In this document: positions 50,410 through 59,701 of the stretch, piece after piece | How positions within the stretch are numbered: position 1 is the stretch's first letter | Layout of the letters: the number at the start of each line of letters is the position of its first letter | NCBI GenBank assembly: GCA_034003765.1 | Contig: JAVEXZ010000007.1 | Coordinates: 16,088-80,087, forward strand | Reading direction: 5' to 3' | Length of the DNA stretch: 64,000 bases | From: JAAZGD01 sp034003765 | GTDB lineage: Bacteria; Bacillota; Clostridia; Peptostreptococcales; Anaerovoracaceae | Notes under the pieces: model-generated | Seen by the model: only the letters and a program-made list of their open reading frames with translations | Told to the model about the DNA's origin: nothing | Databases searched by the model: none | Made by a program: the position numbers and the translations under genes

Positions 50410-51788
50410 TACTTTTCCTTAGCCCCAAGCCTAACTGTTACCAATAAGAGTCCAATAAAATATAATATCAATATACCAAGGGTTGCAAAGAGCAAGGGGG
50501 TGGATTTGGGTGCCATTCCAATCAAGATTAACATTGGGAGAGCAAATACTATAGCAGAACAAGACCCCGTAACCATATTGTTGGCAGCAGGTGTTTTCAA
50601 GCCTGGGTCAATCTCTCGAAGGAGTAGAATACCTGAGCTTACAGTTCCCGTCATCATTCCATACATCGAAAGAAATCCCTCGTAATAATAATCGGGATAT
50701 AAAATTCCAGTTATCCACTTCATGTAAAAGAAAGTCCCAAGGCCCCCTGCTAAACCCATTAAGATAAAAACCACCCAATTACCAGAAAGATCTCCGATTT
50801 CAATTGATGCTATTCCTGCAACAATCATAACGTCAAAGGCCAAGCCTGTGAAGCGGCTTAAAAGGTAATTGTTTTGATATTGTCTGGTCATAATTGATTT
50901 ATTCTTCAAATTTCTTAGAACTAGCCTAAGTAGCATAGCTAGAAGTGACCCCACTATAAAATTAAATCCCCATAATAAACTGTTAACTGTGTTCCCTAGG
51001 GCTGGGGAAATCTCAGTAATTCCCGAGGTTAATCCCCATGTGGTTAGGTATGTTCCCAGGTAAACCAGGAGCACCAATGCCACTTGGACGGAAAGTCTGT
51101 CTACGGATTCTGAGACAGGTATCTCGTCCTTCTGCTCAAACATATCAATAGTAACCGAACCGGAAATTTCTTCATGGCCGTTAGCTTTGATTAGATTTCT
51201 CTTCTTTAATACATTAAGGTAAATAACCCCTGCAATACAGGCCCAAAGGAATCCGCTAGCAGCAATTGCCAGGGCGAAAGATCGTCCTCCCACCATTCCC
51301 AGGCTCTGGTATATAGTACCTACATTGTTTGCTTGGCCTGGCCCCTGACCAAAACCCATGGGCAAAAGTATACCTGCAGCCTTAAAGAAGTTGGGCATAA
51401 AAGTGTAACCTACACCAATTGTAATAAGAAGGCCCATGATTCCTTGGACAAGATAGGTGCTTACAATCAATGACCCACTTCTTATCCCTATCCAACGACC
51501 CTTTTCTTCCATTGCCGTAAACTCGGGAACCCGAAGTGTCATTGCAATAAATCCCAGAGCAATCCCATGGTAGGTTATCATCTCAAGGAGTTCTAGTTCC
51601 ATATTTAGTAGGCCCAAAGATCGTAGAGCAAGTAATATAAAACCCCCTAAAACCGCTGTGGGCATCAATGAATTCCTGACAGGCCTAAAGTTCCTTCGAA
51701 GAGCATTTGCAGCTAAAACAGTTGCTGCTATAATTCCAAGTTGTACAACTACATCCCACAATCCTACATTTGCTGCTGAAAAATCCAT
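50409..51788 (-). CDS. sodium/glutamate symporter (GltS)-like membrane protein
   Basis: A 459-residue transporter with about ten to twelve membrane helices, patterned like GltS-family symporters (N-terminal FSAANVGLWDVVVQLG, central MGFGQGPGQANNVG, C-terminal GMMTGTVSSGILLLREIDPG). Substrate may be glutamate or another carboxylate. The ATG at 51788 follows AAGGGGAA. Between the PlsC-like and HutD-like genes. Confidence 0.8.
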   Translation of the reverse strand: MDFSAANVGLWDVVVQLGIIAATVLAANALRRNFRPVRNSLMPTAVLGGFILLALRSLGLLNMELELLEMITYHGIALGFIAMTLRVPEFTAMEEKGRWIGIRSGSLIVSTYLVQGIMGLLITIGVGYTFMPNFFKAAGILLPMGFGQGPGQANNVGTIYQSLGMVGGRSFALAIAASGFLWACIAGVIYLNVLKKRNLIKANGHEEISGSVTIDMFEQKDEIPVSESVDRLSVQVALVLLVYLGTYLTTWGLTSGITEISPALGNTVNSLLWGFNFIVGSLLAMLLRLVLRNLKNKSIMTRQYQNNYLLSRFTGLAFDVMIVAGIASIEIGDLSGNWVVFILMGLAGGLGTFFYMKWITGILYPDYYYEGFLSMYGMMTGTVSSGILLLREIDPGLKTPAANNMVTGSCSAIVFALPMLILIGMAPKSTPLLFATLGILILYFIGLLLVTVRLGAKEK

Positions 51789-51808
51789 AAATGATTCCCC
51801 TTTCACGA

Positions 51809-52978
51809 TTAAATTCTTCTTAGGTCTCCTCTCCCGGTGATGTGTTGAAAAAAGCTTACATACTTTCTAGCACTTCTTGGGGTCTTGGAAATGATTTCAT
51901 AATTATCACCTTGAGAAGAAAAGACCAAGGTTTGCTTTCCATGGACATTTAAATCTGAAATCTCTCTAAATAAGAAATCTCTGTTCCCAATAACCAGGCG
52001 ATTAGAGTAAATTGCCAAGTTTCCATAGGCAACTTCTTTTCGATTATGTGAATACCTATCAATTAAAAATAGAGTTTCCCCTTCATCTGAAAATGCTATT
52101 TCTTTGCCTATTGTAGATGAGAGGGCTTTCATTTTATCTCCTTGCCAACTATCCCATTCAACAAGGGTATTAAAGGGCAGGCACTCCCCGTGAATGAATC
52201 CATATTCATCTATACTAGAAGACATATCACACCTGCTACAATAAAAGACCTCACCCTTGCTCTTAAGGGTTCCTATGCTTTCACAAAGTGGGCAAATATA
52301 CAATGATACCTCCAACCATTCAGCAAGATTTTTTCCCTTATAAGCTACGGGGGACTCCAACTGGCGGAGATAAGCATCTTCATGTATATCTCTTTCTATC
52401 AATTGGTTTATCTCTAAGTCGGTTAAGTCCTCTATATCACTATATGGGTAGACTCCTACAACATATCCCTTCATCTTTCCACGCCGTCCCTTAGCTGCCC
52501 ATCTGGGGCTTGTAAAGTAGCCCCCTTCAAAGCGGTAGGTAACTATGGTGGTTCGGCATGCCTTAACCAGTTTTCCTGTGGATGGAGCTATGGATTTGGT
52601 GGTTCCAGTGAAACTACGATTTCCTTCAGGAAAAATGCAAATGTTATGGCCGTTTTTTATCCGCCGCATAAGCTCTTTTACAGCGCTGACATCGGTGTCC
52701 CCCTTCATCTTAGATATAGGGTCAGCCACCCATTCAATAACTCGGGATTTCCAACCCCAACTAAAAACATGCTCGCTGGCTAAGAAATATAAGTGTTGGG
52801 GAAAACTCCTTGACAATAAAAGGGGATCTGTGTCCATGGTATGGTTAGATAGTATTATACAAGGCTCCTTGATATAGGGGGCCCTTTCACTTTTTAACCC
52901 ATAGATTAATCCTGTGAAAGGGTAAAGCAGCCTTCGAATAAGCTTGTATAGGATGACATGTCTTCTCCAGTGCTTCAT
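51809..52978 (-). CDS. PlsC-like acyltransferase with zinc ribbon
   Basis: A 389-residue protein. Residues 20-200 are a glycerolipid-acyltransferase domain with the HX4D motif (H46, D51 in NHTMDTD) and FPEGNR (116-121). From about 230 a zinc ribbon follows (CPLC ... CSRC), then a C-terminal beta-rich region without recognised family. Normal PlsC is about 200-250 residues and lacks the ribbon. It likely transfers an acyl group to a lipid or related acceptor. Overlaps the acyl-CoA synthetase gene by 4 bp (ATGA). Confidence 0.82.
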   Translation of the reverse strand: MKHWRRHVILYKLIRRLLYPFTGLIYGLKSERAPYIKEPCIILSNHTMDTDPLLLSRSFPQHLYFLASEHVFSWGWKSRVIEWVADPISKMKGDTDVSAVKELMRRIKNGHNICIFPEGNRSFTGTTKSIAPSTGKLVKACRTTIVTYRFEGGYFTSPRWAAKGRRGKMKGYVVGVYPYSDIEDLTDLEINQLIERDIHEDAYLRQLESPVAYKGKNLAEWLEVSLYICPLCESIGTLKSKGEVFYCSRCDMSSSIDEYGFIHGECLPFNTLVEWDSWQGDKMKALSSTIGKEIAFSDEGETLFLIDRYSHNRKEVAYGNLAIYSNRLVIGNRDFLFREISDLNVHGKQTLVFSSQGDNYEIISKTPRSARKYVSFFQHITGRGDLRRI

Positions 52979-54717
52979 GCTAAAGATCCCAGGGCTTCTG
53001 CATCACCCAGCTTTGTTAGTTCTTCTTGCTCTAGTACAGTGTATGCAACTTTTCCCACCAGGGTTCTAGGCAGAGATTCTCTGTATTCAAACTCATAAGG
53101 CATGGCATATCTTGCAATGTTTTTAATACAATGCTCGTATATACTATCCTTAACCTCATCGGTTTCTTCTATGCCTGGTTTTAATACCAAGAAAGCCTTA
53201 ACTTTCTCCATTTTATAGGCATCAGGTACACCTATTACCGTGGACATTAGTACGGCAGGATGAGCATCCAGCACATTTTCTATTTGAGATGGGTAAATCG
53301 AATACCCAGAAGATATAATCATCCTTTTAATACGTTGCTTGAAATAAATAAATCCATCAGAATCCATAAGGCCCATGTCTCCAGTGTGTAGCCAGGTCCG
53401 CCCATCACTGTGAGTTTTCAAAACATTATTTGTTTCCCCGGGGTCCTTTAAGTAACCCAACATTACAGAGGGCCCAGATATACATATCTCACCATCTTCT
53501 CCATAAGGAAGCTCTTCAATGGTTTCAACCTTGCAAATCTTATAGTAGGTATCTGGAAAAGGAATTCCTATACTTCCTTCTTTATAAAAATCTTTAGGAG
53601 TCAGGCAGCTAGCGGTAACGCATTCGGTGGTCCCATAACCCTCTCGAATTTGAACCTGAGCTCCTCGGTCCTTCAAAAAGACATCTACTTTTTTCTTAAG
53701 CTCAGTGCTAAGAGAATCGCCACCTGAGAAAACACCCTCAAGACAACTTAAGTCTACCTGTTCCATCTCTTTGTTTCGAAGAAGTGCTTCAAAAAGGGTG
53801 GGAACCCCTGCTATGTAATTGGGCTGGTATTTTTTTAAGAGGGCACCATAGGTATCCACATTAAACTGGGGAACCAGTATTTCTTCGCATCCATAACAGA
53901 GGCCTGTATGGATACCAACGCCTAACCCAAAGCCATGAAAAACAGGCATAATAGCCAACATACGGTGACCTGTTACCAGGCAATCTCCCAAAGCAGCAGT
54001 CTGCATTGCCAGGGCATTAAAGTTTAGATTTGAAAGAACAATCCCCTTTGTTGTACCTGTAGTTCCTCCACTATATAATATTACAGCAGGGTCTTGGGCC
54101 TTGCCCTGGTATTTATATTCCCCCTTGTATTTTTTGCCAACCTCCATAAATTCCTTGTAAAAAACAGTTCCTGGCCCTACAGGGACAGGGGCAATTTTTC
54201 GGCCTTTACTTAGCCAAAAGCCTAGAGCCATAAGTGGTTTTAGCACTTCACCTATGGATGTAACTATTATATTCTCTAATTTTGGGGTTTCCTTGCGAAT
54301 GCTTTCAAACTTAGAGTAAAATGCATCTAATGTAATTGCCGCAACGCTTTCTGAAAGGTTAAGGTAAAAGGCTATTTCCCCTTGGGCTGAAAGAGGGTGC
54401 ACCATATTGGGTATTCCACCCATAAGATTTAGACCATAGAACATAATAATAGCTTGAGGCATATTGGGTAAGCAAATAGTAACCTTATCACCCTTTTTTA
54501 TTCCCATGGCTACTAAGGCTTTAGCACAAGTATGGATTCGATCAAGGAATTCTCTATAAGTTGCCTTTACCCCTAAAAAGTTATAGGCAGGGCCGTCCAT
54601 AAAAGAAAGGGCCTGATCTTCCAAAAAATCAACCATTGTTCCAGTGGGATAATCCAAAGATTTGGGAATTGTCCCATATGAATTTAGCCAAGGGGCTTTT
54701 ACCATATTATTGTTCAT
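52975..54717 (-). CDS. acyl-CoA synthetase (ANL / AMP-forming family)
   Basis: A 580-residue adenylate-forming enzyme: P-loop SGGTTGTTKG, EGYGTTECV (A5), LHTGDMG (A7), IKRMIISSGYSIYP (A8) and the C-terminal K in RTLVGKVAY (A10). It activates a carboxylic acid, likely a fatty acid, to the CoA thioester. ATGA overlap with the PlsC-like gene; 11-bp overlap with the E2-like gene. Confidence 0.93.
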   Translation of the reverse strand: MNNNMVKAPWLNSYGTIPKSLDYPTGTMVDFLEDQALSFMDGPAYNFLGVKATYREFLDRIHTCAKALVAMGIKKGDKVTICLPNMPQAIIMFYGLNLMGGIPNMVHPLSAQGEIAFYLNLSESVAAITLDAFYSKFESIRKETPKLENIIVTSIGEVLKPLMALGFWLSKGRKIAPVPVGPGTVFYKEFMEVGKKYKGEYKYQGKAQDPAVILYSGGTTGTTKGIVLSNLNFNALAMQTAALGDCLVTGHRMLAIMPVFHGFGLGVGIHTGLCYGCEEILVPQFNVDTYGALLKKYQPNYIAGVPTLFEALLRNKEMEQVDLSCLEGVFSGGDSLSTELKKKVDVFLKDRGAQVQIREGYGTTECVTASCLTPKDFYKEGSIGIPFPDTYYKICKVETIEELPYGEDGEICISGPSVMLGYLKDPGETNNVLKTHSDGRTWLHTGDMGLMDSDGFIYFKQRIKRMIISSGYSIYPSQIENVLDAHPAVLMSTVIGVPDAYKMEKVKAFLVLKPGIEETDEVKDSIYEHCIKNIARYAMPYEFEYRESLPRTLVGKVAYTVLEQEELTKLGDAEALGSLA

Positions 54718-55618
54718 AATCTATCTTCTCCTTTACTGGATCTAGTAGTAGGCCGGGGTTAGAAATAATATGTCTAAGAATTTTCACGGATTGGGCAAAG
54801 TAAAAGCCGTCAGCTATCCGCTCATCCAGGGTTATTCCGAAGTCACAAATTGAACGTAATTCTTCCTTGCCATCTTTGATAAGTCTTTCTTGCCGCACAG
54901 TTCCAATTGTAACCATTAGGGAATTATTTCCATAATTATTGAGATGGTGGTAACATGCATTACATTGGATGCTTCCCAGATTGGAAATCAATACACTGGT
55001 ATAATTAGGGTCTTCAATACAAATGGATTTTGGCATCCAGCCATGGTAATCTAAGAACCTAAAAACCCCTATAAGCATCCTACAAAAAAATCGGGGAGCT
55101 ATGGCGAAAAGGCCCAACAAGCTATCTGCACCGCCCTTACCCTTTGCTCTGATATCTTTTGCTGACTGTGATATATTATCACTTATTTCTAGGAGAGACA
55201 TATCTTGGCCAACATCTAAGATCTTTACCACTTCCTTGGCATCGTCCCCAAAAAAAGTTTTTATGACAAAGGCAAAGGTCAATCTTCTACGCTGGTAAAA
55301 TCTTCGTCCACTTATAAACCTATTTAGATAGGGCCTGTTATGAATTGTTTTTGCAAGAGCTGTTATAAAACAATGAAATAGTGTGATTTTCAAATGGGGA
55401 TTTGCTGCTTGGATATTTTTTAGTTCCTCCAATAGTTCTGTTACATCAATAGACTCTAATGTATATACCTCTGAGTCACAACGGTTGGTAAACAAATAAG
55501 GCATAAGAGCTTGCATGCCATCCAAAGATTTAACCCTGGTGCCGTCCCAGCGGTCACCCCATTTTATTTTTTCTTTCAATTTTCTCATTACCTTTACATT
55601 GCTTGAATATTTAGTCAT
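54707..55618 (-). CDS. E2/CAT-fold acyltransferase without lipoyl domain, catalytic His replaced
   Basis: A 303-residue protein similar to the catalytic domain of 2-oxoacid dehydrogenase E2 and chloramphenicol acetyltransferase (SVLISNLGSI; FGITLDERIADGFYFA). The catalytic motif HxxxDG reads E266-R-I-A-D270-G, so the His general base is replaced by Glu. No lipoyl or peripheral-binding domain is present and no E1/E3 genes are near. It probably acts on acyl-CoA in the operon or has become non-catalytic. Confidence 0.78.
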   Translation of the reverse strand: MTKYSSNVKVMRKLKEKIKWGDRWDGTRVKSLDGMQALMPYLFTNRCDSEVYTLESIDVTELLEELKNIQAANPHLKITLFHCFITALAKTIHNRPYLNRFISGRRFYQRRRLTFAFVIKTFFGDDAKEVVKILDVGQDMSLLEISDNISQSAKDIRAKGKGGADSLLGLFAIAPRFFCRMLIGVFRFLDYHGWMPKSICIEDPNYTSVLISNLGSIQCNACYHHLNNYGNNSLMVTIGTVRQERLIKDGKEELRSICDFGITLDERIADGFYFAQSVKILRHIISNPGLLLDPVKEKIDYEQ

Positions 55619-55655
55619 TTGATCACTTGATCATTTGCTGCGTTTTATAAGGCCT

Positions 55656-57056
55656 TTATAAAGTCCATAGTTCATCCAAAGAAGGTACACGGTTTTCTGG
55701 CATATACTGAGCTATGCGGGACACATTCATTAAATGAGTATAGGTTAGGTTTTCCGAAATTGAATTGTTACCCCAAGTTCCGCACCCCAAGGTGTTTGTA
55801 GGATTTAGCCCATTATAGTAACTCCCTCCTGCATTAAAGGAGCTTATTTGGTTTACTACAAAACGTGAGGCCGAAAGAGTTTCTGCTGCATACTCAATAT
55901 TCTTTATATTGTCTGAATGTATAGCAACAGTATGACCTTTCCCCTCAACTTCCAAATTTGCCTTGGCTATTTCAACAGCTTGGTGAAAATCATCGTATCC
56001 ATTAATCACAAGAACTGGGCACATTTTTTCCTTTGATAAAAGCTCATCTGGGCCATAACCATCACCTTCTACCACAATAACCTTACAGCCCTTTGGAACA
56101 TCTAGTCCAGCCATCTTCCCTACCACTTCTGCAGACTGACCTACAGCATGGCGGCTCATTGAGCCATCAGGAAAAATTGTTTTTCTCAAAGCTTCTTTGT
56201 CTCTAGGATCATCTATTAACAGGGCTTCTTCTTCTCTGAAAACCTCAAGGATTTTCTCCCTATGGTCACGGGGGTAAATCACACTCTGTTCTCCCGAACA
56301 AATAATACCGTTATCAAAGATTCTGCCTTTTATGATTTTTGAGATGGCTTCCTTGTAATCCACATCTTTGTCAATGATACATTGTACATTACCCGCTCCC
56401 ACACCTAGTGCAGGGCGGCCAGAGCTATATGCTGCCTTCACCATACCCATCCCACCCGTTGCGATAACTACATCGCAGGCGGCAATGAGATTTCTTGTGT
56501 TATCTCGTGACTGTTCACCTAATATCTGCACCAGATTATCTGGTGCTCCCACAGCCTTTATAGCTGCCTGCATAAGTTCCACAGCATAGGTGCTGCACTT
56601 AATAGACTTATGGTGGGGGGTAATGATAATTGCGTTTCCTGACTTCAAGGCAAACATCACATTACTCATGGGGGTGACAATGGGGTTGGTGCAAGGAGTA
56701 ATTGCTGCTATAACCCCTACAGGTTTTGCCACTGTTGTTATTCCCGTAAGAAGGTCTCTATCCAGAATTCCACGGGACTTTTTCCCTTTTAAGCTATGCC
56801 AAATAATCTCAGCTTTGTTGGTATTTTTGATGGTCTTATCTTCGACATTTCCCATACCAGTTTCTTCTACTGCCATTTCTGCTAGTTTTAGGGCATTTTC
56901 ATGTACGGCCCTTCCTGCTGCCATAACTGCTCTATCTACCTGTTCTTGAGTCATCTCCTCAAATAGCTGCTGGGCAGACCGGCCCCTTTTTACGTATTCA
57001 TTTATATAATTTTGGCTCATCATCTCTTCTTCTGTTAGGACAATTTCCTTAGTCAT
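55656..57056 (-). CDS. CoA-acylating aldehyde dehydrogenase
   Basis: A 466-residue aldehyde dehydrogenase-fold enzyme of the acetaldehyde/acyl-CoA reductase type: GVIAAITPCTNPIVTPMSN, TGGMGMVKAAYSSGRPALGVGAGN-type glycine region (about 200-222) and catalytic C253 in NGIICSGEQ. It interconverts acyl-CoA plus NAD(P)H with aldehyde plus CoA. No microcompartment-targeting N-terminal peptide is evident and no shell genes are near. Sits between the GGDEF-HD-GYP and E2-like genes with 26- and 37-bp gaps. Confidence 0.9.
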   Translation of the reverse strand: MTKEIVLTEEEMMSQNYINEYVKRGRSAQQLFEEMTQEQVDRAVMAAGRAVHENALKLAEMAVEETGMGNVEDKTIKNTNKAEIIWHSLKGKKSRGILDRDLLTGITTVAKPVGVIAAITPCTNPIVTPMSNVMFALKSGNAIIITPHHKSIKCSTYAVELMQAAIKAVGAPDNLVQILGEQSRDNTRNLIAACDVVIATGGMGMVKAAYSSGRPALGVGAGNVQCIIDKDVDYKEAISKIIKGRIFDNGIICSGEQSVIYPRDHREKILEVFREEEALLIDDPRDKEALRKTIFPDGSMSRHAVGQSAEVVGKMAGLDVPKGCKVIVVEGDGYGPDELLSKEKMCPVLVINGYDDFHQAVEIAKANLEVEGKGHTVAIHSDNIKNIEYAAETLSASRFVVNQISSFNAGGSYYNGLNPTNTLGCGTWGNNSISENLTYTHLMNVSRIAQYMPENRVPSLDELWTL

Positions 57057-57082
57057 TTTACTTCCTTTCTTATTAATAGGCT

Positions 57083-59701
57083 TTATGTTAAAGGCTTCTC
57101 TTGGCCCTCAATTTGAGCTTCTATGTAATCAGCTTTAAGCTCAGCTTTCTCCCTTATCCTCGGTATCATTTTTCCCGATTCCAAAAGCCCAATAAAAACA
57201 GTTACCAATTTTGGATCAAACTGTCTACCTGACATGTTAATAAGCTCCTTCATTGCATAATCAACAGTATTAGGAGCCTTGTAGGGTCTTAAAGATATCA
57301 TAGCATCAAAGCAATCCGCTATACACAAAATTCTTGCAGACAAAGGAATGTCATCTCCTGCTATTCTACGTGGGTAGCCTTTACCATTATACCATTCATG
57401 ATGGCCAATAACCGCTGGTATTACGTAATCCAAGGAAGGTAAATGCCTAATAATGCTAACAGAACTCTCTACATGACCCTGCATTATACCGTATTCCTCT
57501 TTTGTAAGAGGCCCTGGCTTATTCAAAACAGATTCGGCTATACCGATCTTGCCAATATCATGAAGAAGTGCAGCTTCACGTATAATCTCAACGGTATCTT
57601 CCCCTAGGCCTACTCCGTAAGCTAGTTCTGTGGAGTAGTAGGCAACATTTTTGGAATGGTCAAAGGTGTAATGGTCTTTGGCATCAATGGCAGCAGCAAG
57701 AGCATATATTGTTGATGCATACTCTGAATAAATTTCCTGTCTATTAGGCTCTTCATTATCCCCAGACTCTCCATTCCCTTCCAAACCGCTGGCACTTAAG
57801 GCAATGGAATTCTTGCCGCTTCTTTTCACCTTGTACACCGCTAATTCTGCATTATCCACTAGTTCTTTTATGCTAGTAGCTGTATAGGGTATAGCTGAAA
57901 TACCAATGCTAACAGTTAAAATTTTCATTGAGTAATCAGGCGAACTCTTGTTTAAGTCTAATATTTTATTTCGAATGCTCTGAGCCAGGTTCTTTGCTGA
58001 AAGCATGTCATGTCCTGGGAGAATGGCGGCAAACTCTTTACCACCCTGTCTGGCTACAAGGCCATCTGAATTAACACTGGCCTTCAAAATATCTGCCACC
58101 CTCTTTAGGGCGAGATCCCCCTCTTTGTTGCCATAAAGTTGGTTGTATAGCTTGAAATCGTCCAAGTTGAAAATTACCAGAGCAAGGGAATTTTCTCTGT
58201 TATTTTGGTATTCGGCCTCCAAGGTTTCATAGAAGCACTTGCGATTTAAGAGTTTAGTCAAATCATCAGTTCTTGCTTCCATAAAAGCCTTTTCATACAA
58301 GCTGGAATTCTTGATAGCAATGGAGCCAATTGCATTAACAGATTCCAAGAAACTGATATCATCATAAGAAAAACGAGCATTTCGTTCTTTTGCAGTAAGA
58401 AGGACCACCCCCACCAAATTATCTTCTTCTGATAATGGCACAAAACACTCAATACCCAAGTCTTGAAGAATACGTTTTTCCCCTTCCCACATGGAACGAT
58501 AGTCTGGGAACCGCCTTAAGTCTTCCATAAACAAGCACTCTCTGCTCTTTTTTAATTGACGAATGATGGGATTGTCTGATGACAGGGTAAGTTGGAAGTT
58601 GTCTAGTGGATTTTCTGCATGAACCATTGAAAATGACTTGCCATTTGGAGAAGAAATGCATACATATGCATTCCTAACTAGCAAGGTGTTTTCAATTATG
58701 GCCACCAGCTCTTCCATTATTTCTGATATTTTAAGAGTTTTAGAAACTGAAACACTGAAATCTTTAAGGTGCTCAGCCCTTATTATTTCATCCCTTATAA
58801 AAACCCCATCTATGAATTTTTTAACTATGTAGTAAACAGCCAGAGAAAATAGGGCAAAGGCCACTGCAATAAGCATCACCTTTTGTTGGGTTTCAAAAAC
58901 TACAAATCGGGCTAAAAACTTATCTATAGGTATTATCAGATTAGAAAATATAAAAATAGATAGGAGAGCTACAATTGCATAGCTAGAGGCTTTTGAAACT
59001 AAAAGAGTTAGCTTAAATAGTCGCCTTCGATAAAGGGCATAGAAAAGACAAAGAACCATTACCAATCCGGAAGCAATATCTATTGGTATCCCCCTGAAGG
59101 CTGGCAATAAAAGAAGTGCATGGCCTATAAAGATAGAGATGATTCCCACTGAAACTGCTGAAAACTGTTTTTTCCTAGCCACATCGTAGCGGAAGCAACG
59201 GACAATAAGCCAGAACATCTCTATGACCATTCCTCCACAAAGGATAAATAAGAAAATAACAGGCCATTTAATATCGTATATATAGCCTACATTTCCAATT
59301 TCATCAATAACAGCAGTAGGCATGGTTACAAGGACCCCAGTAAAGGTGTTTACGAAGCCTGCAAGCAAAACAAGAAGACCCCATACCTTATCTAACATAA
59401 TGGGTTTGCTCCCAACAAAATCACGGACGAAGAGCATAAATGAATAGGTTATTAGCAGCAAGCCCCAAAGAGAAACATCGAACCAAAACTTCAGGGAAGG
59501 GGCATATCCCATCCTCATAAAAAAGCTACCACCGGTCCACAATACCCCGCTGATAAGCACGAAAATGAAAGCCTGGATGACCTTTGTTTTTTTTGCTGCC
59601 ATAAATGCTAGAAGCAAGAAACCGTAACAAACAAGGGCGGCTATGGGGATGTAGACAAAGCTGTTAATCAGAGTCCTCACCTCCTCCGTTAACCCATACA
59701 T
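57083..59701 (-). CDS. membrane GAF - degenerate GGDEF - HD-GYP signalling protein
   Basis: An 872-residue protein. About eight to ten membrane helices (1-300), GAF (about 320-465), GGDEF-like (477-637) and HD-GYP (about 655-840). The GGDEF signature reads GGKEF (553-557) and the first metal Asp is Asn (FNLDDFK), so diguanylate cyclase activity is unlikely. The HD-GYP part keeps HDIGK (H714, D715), HH and GYP (775-777), so c-di-GMP hydrolysis is likely. The start at 59701 overlaps the end of the GH3 gene; a longer frame from 59800 is unlikely. Confidence 0.9.
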   Translation of the reverse strand: MYGLTEEVRTLINSFVYIPIAALVCYGFLLLAFMAAKKTKVIQAFIFVLISGVLWTGGSFFMRMGYAPSLKFWFDVSLWGLLLITYSFMLFVRDFVGSKPIMLDKVWGLLVLLAGFVNTFTGVLVTMPTAVIDEIGNVGYIYDIKWPVIFLFILCGGMVIEMFWLIVRCFRYDVARKKQFSAVSVGIISIFIGHALLLLPAFRGIPIDIASGLVMVLCLFYALYRRRLFKLTLLVSKASSYAIVALLSIFIFSNLIIPIDKFLARFVVFETQQKVMLIAVAFALFSLAVYYIVKKFIDGVFIRDEIIRAEHLKDFSVSVSKTLKISEIMEELVAIIENTLLVRNAYVCISSPNGKSFSMVHAENPLDNFQLTLSSDNPIIRQLKKSRECLFMEDLRRFPDYRSMWEGEKRILQDLGIECFVPLSEEDNLVGVVLLTAKERNARFSYDDISFLESVNAIGSIAIKNSSLYEKAFMEARTDDLTKLLNRKCFYETLEAEYQNNRENSLALVIFNLDDFKLYNQLYGNKEGDLALKRVADILKASVNSDGLVARQGGKEFAAILPGHDMLSAKNLAQSIRNKILDLNKSSPDYSMKILTVSIGISAIPYTATSIKELVDNAELAVYKVKRSGKNSIALSASGLEGNGESGDNEEPNRQEIYSEYASTIYALAAAIDAKDHYTFDHSKNVAYYSTELAYGVGLGEDTVEIIREAALLHDIGKIGIAESVLNKPGPLTKEEYGIMQGHVESSVSIIRHLPSLDYVIPAVIGHHEWYNGKGYPRRIAGDDIPLSARILCIADCFDAMISLRPYKAPNTVDYAMKELINMSGRQFDPKLVTVFIGLLESGKMIPRIREKAELKADYIEAQIEGQEKPLT

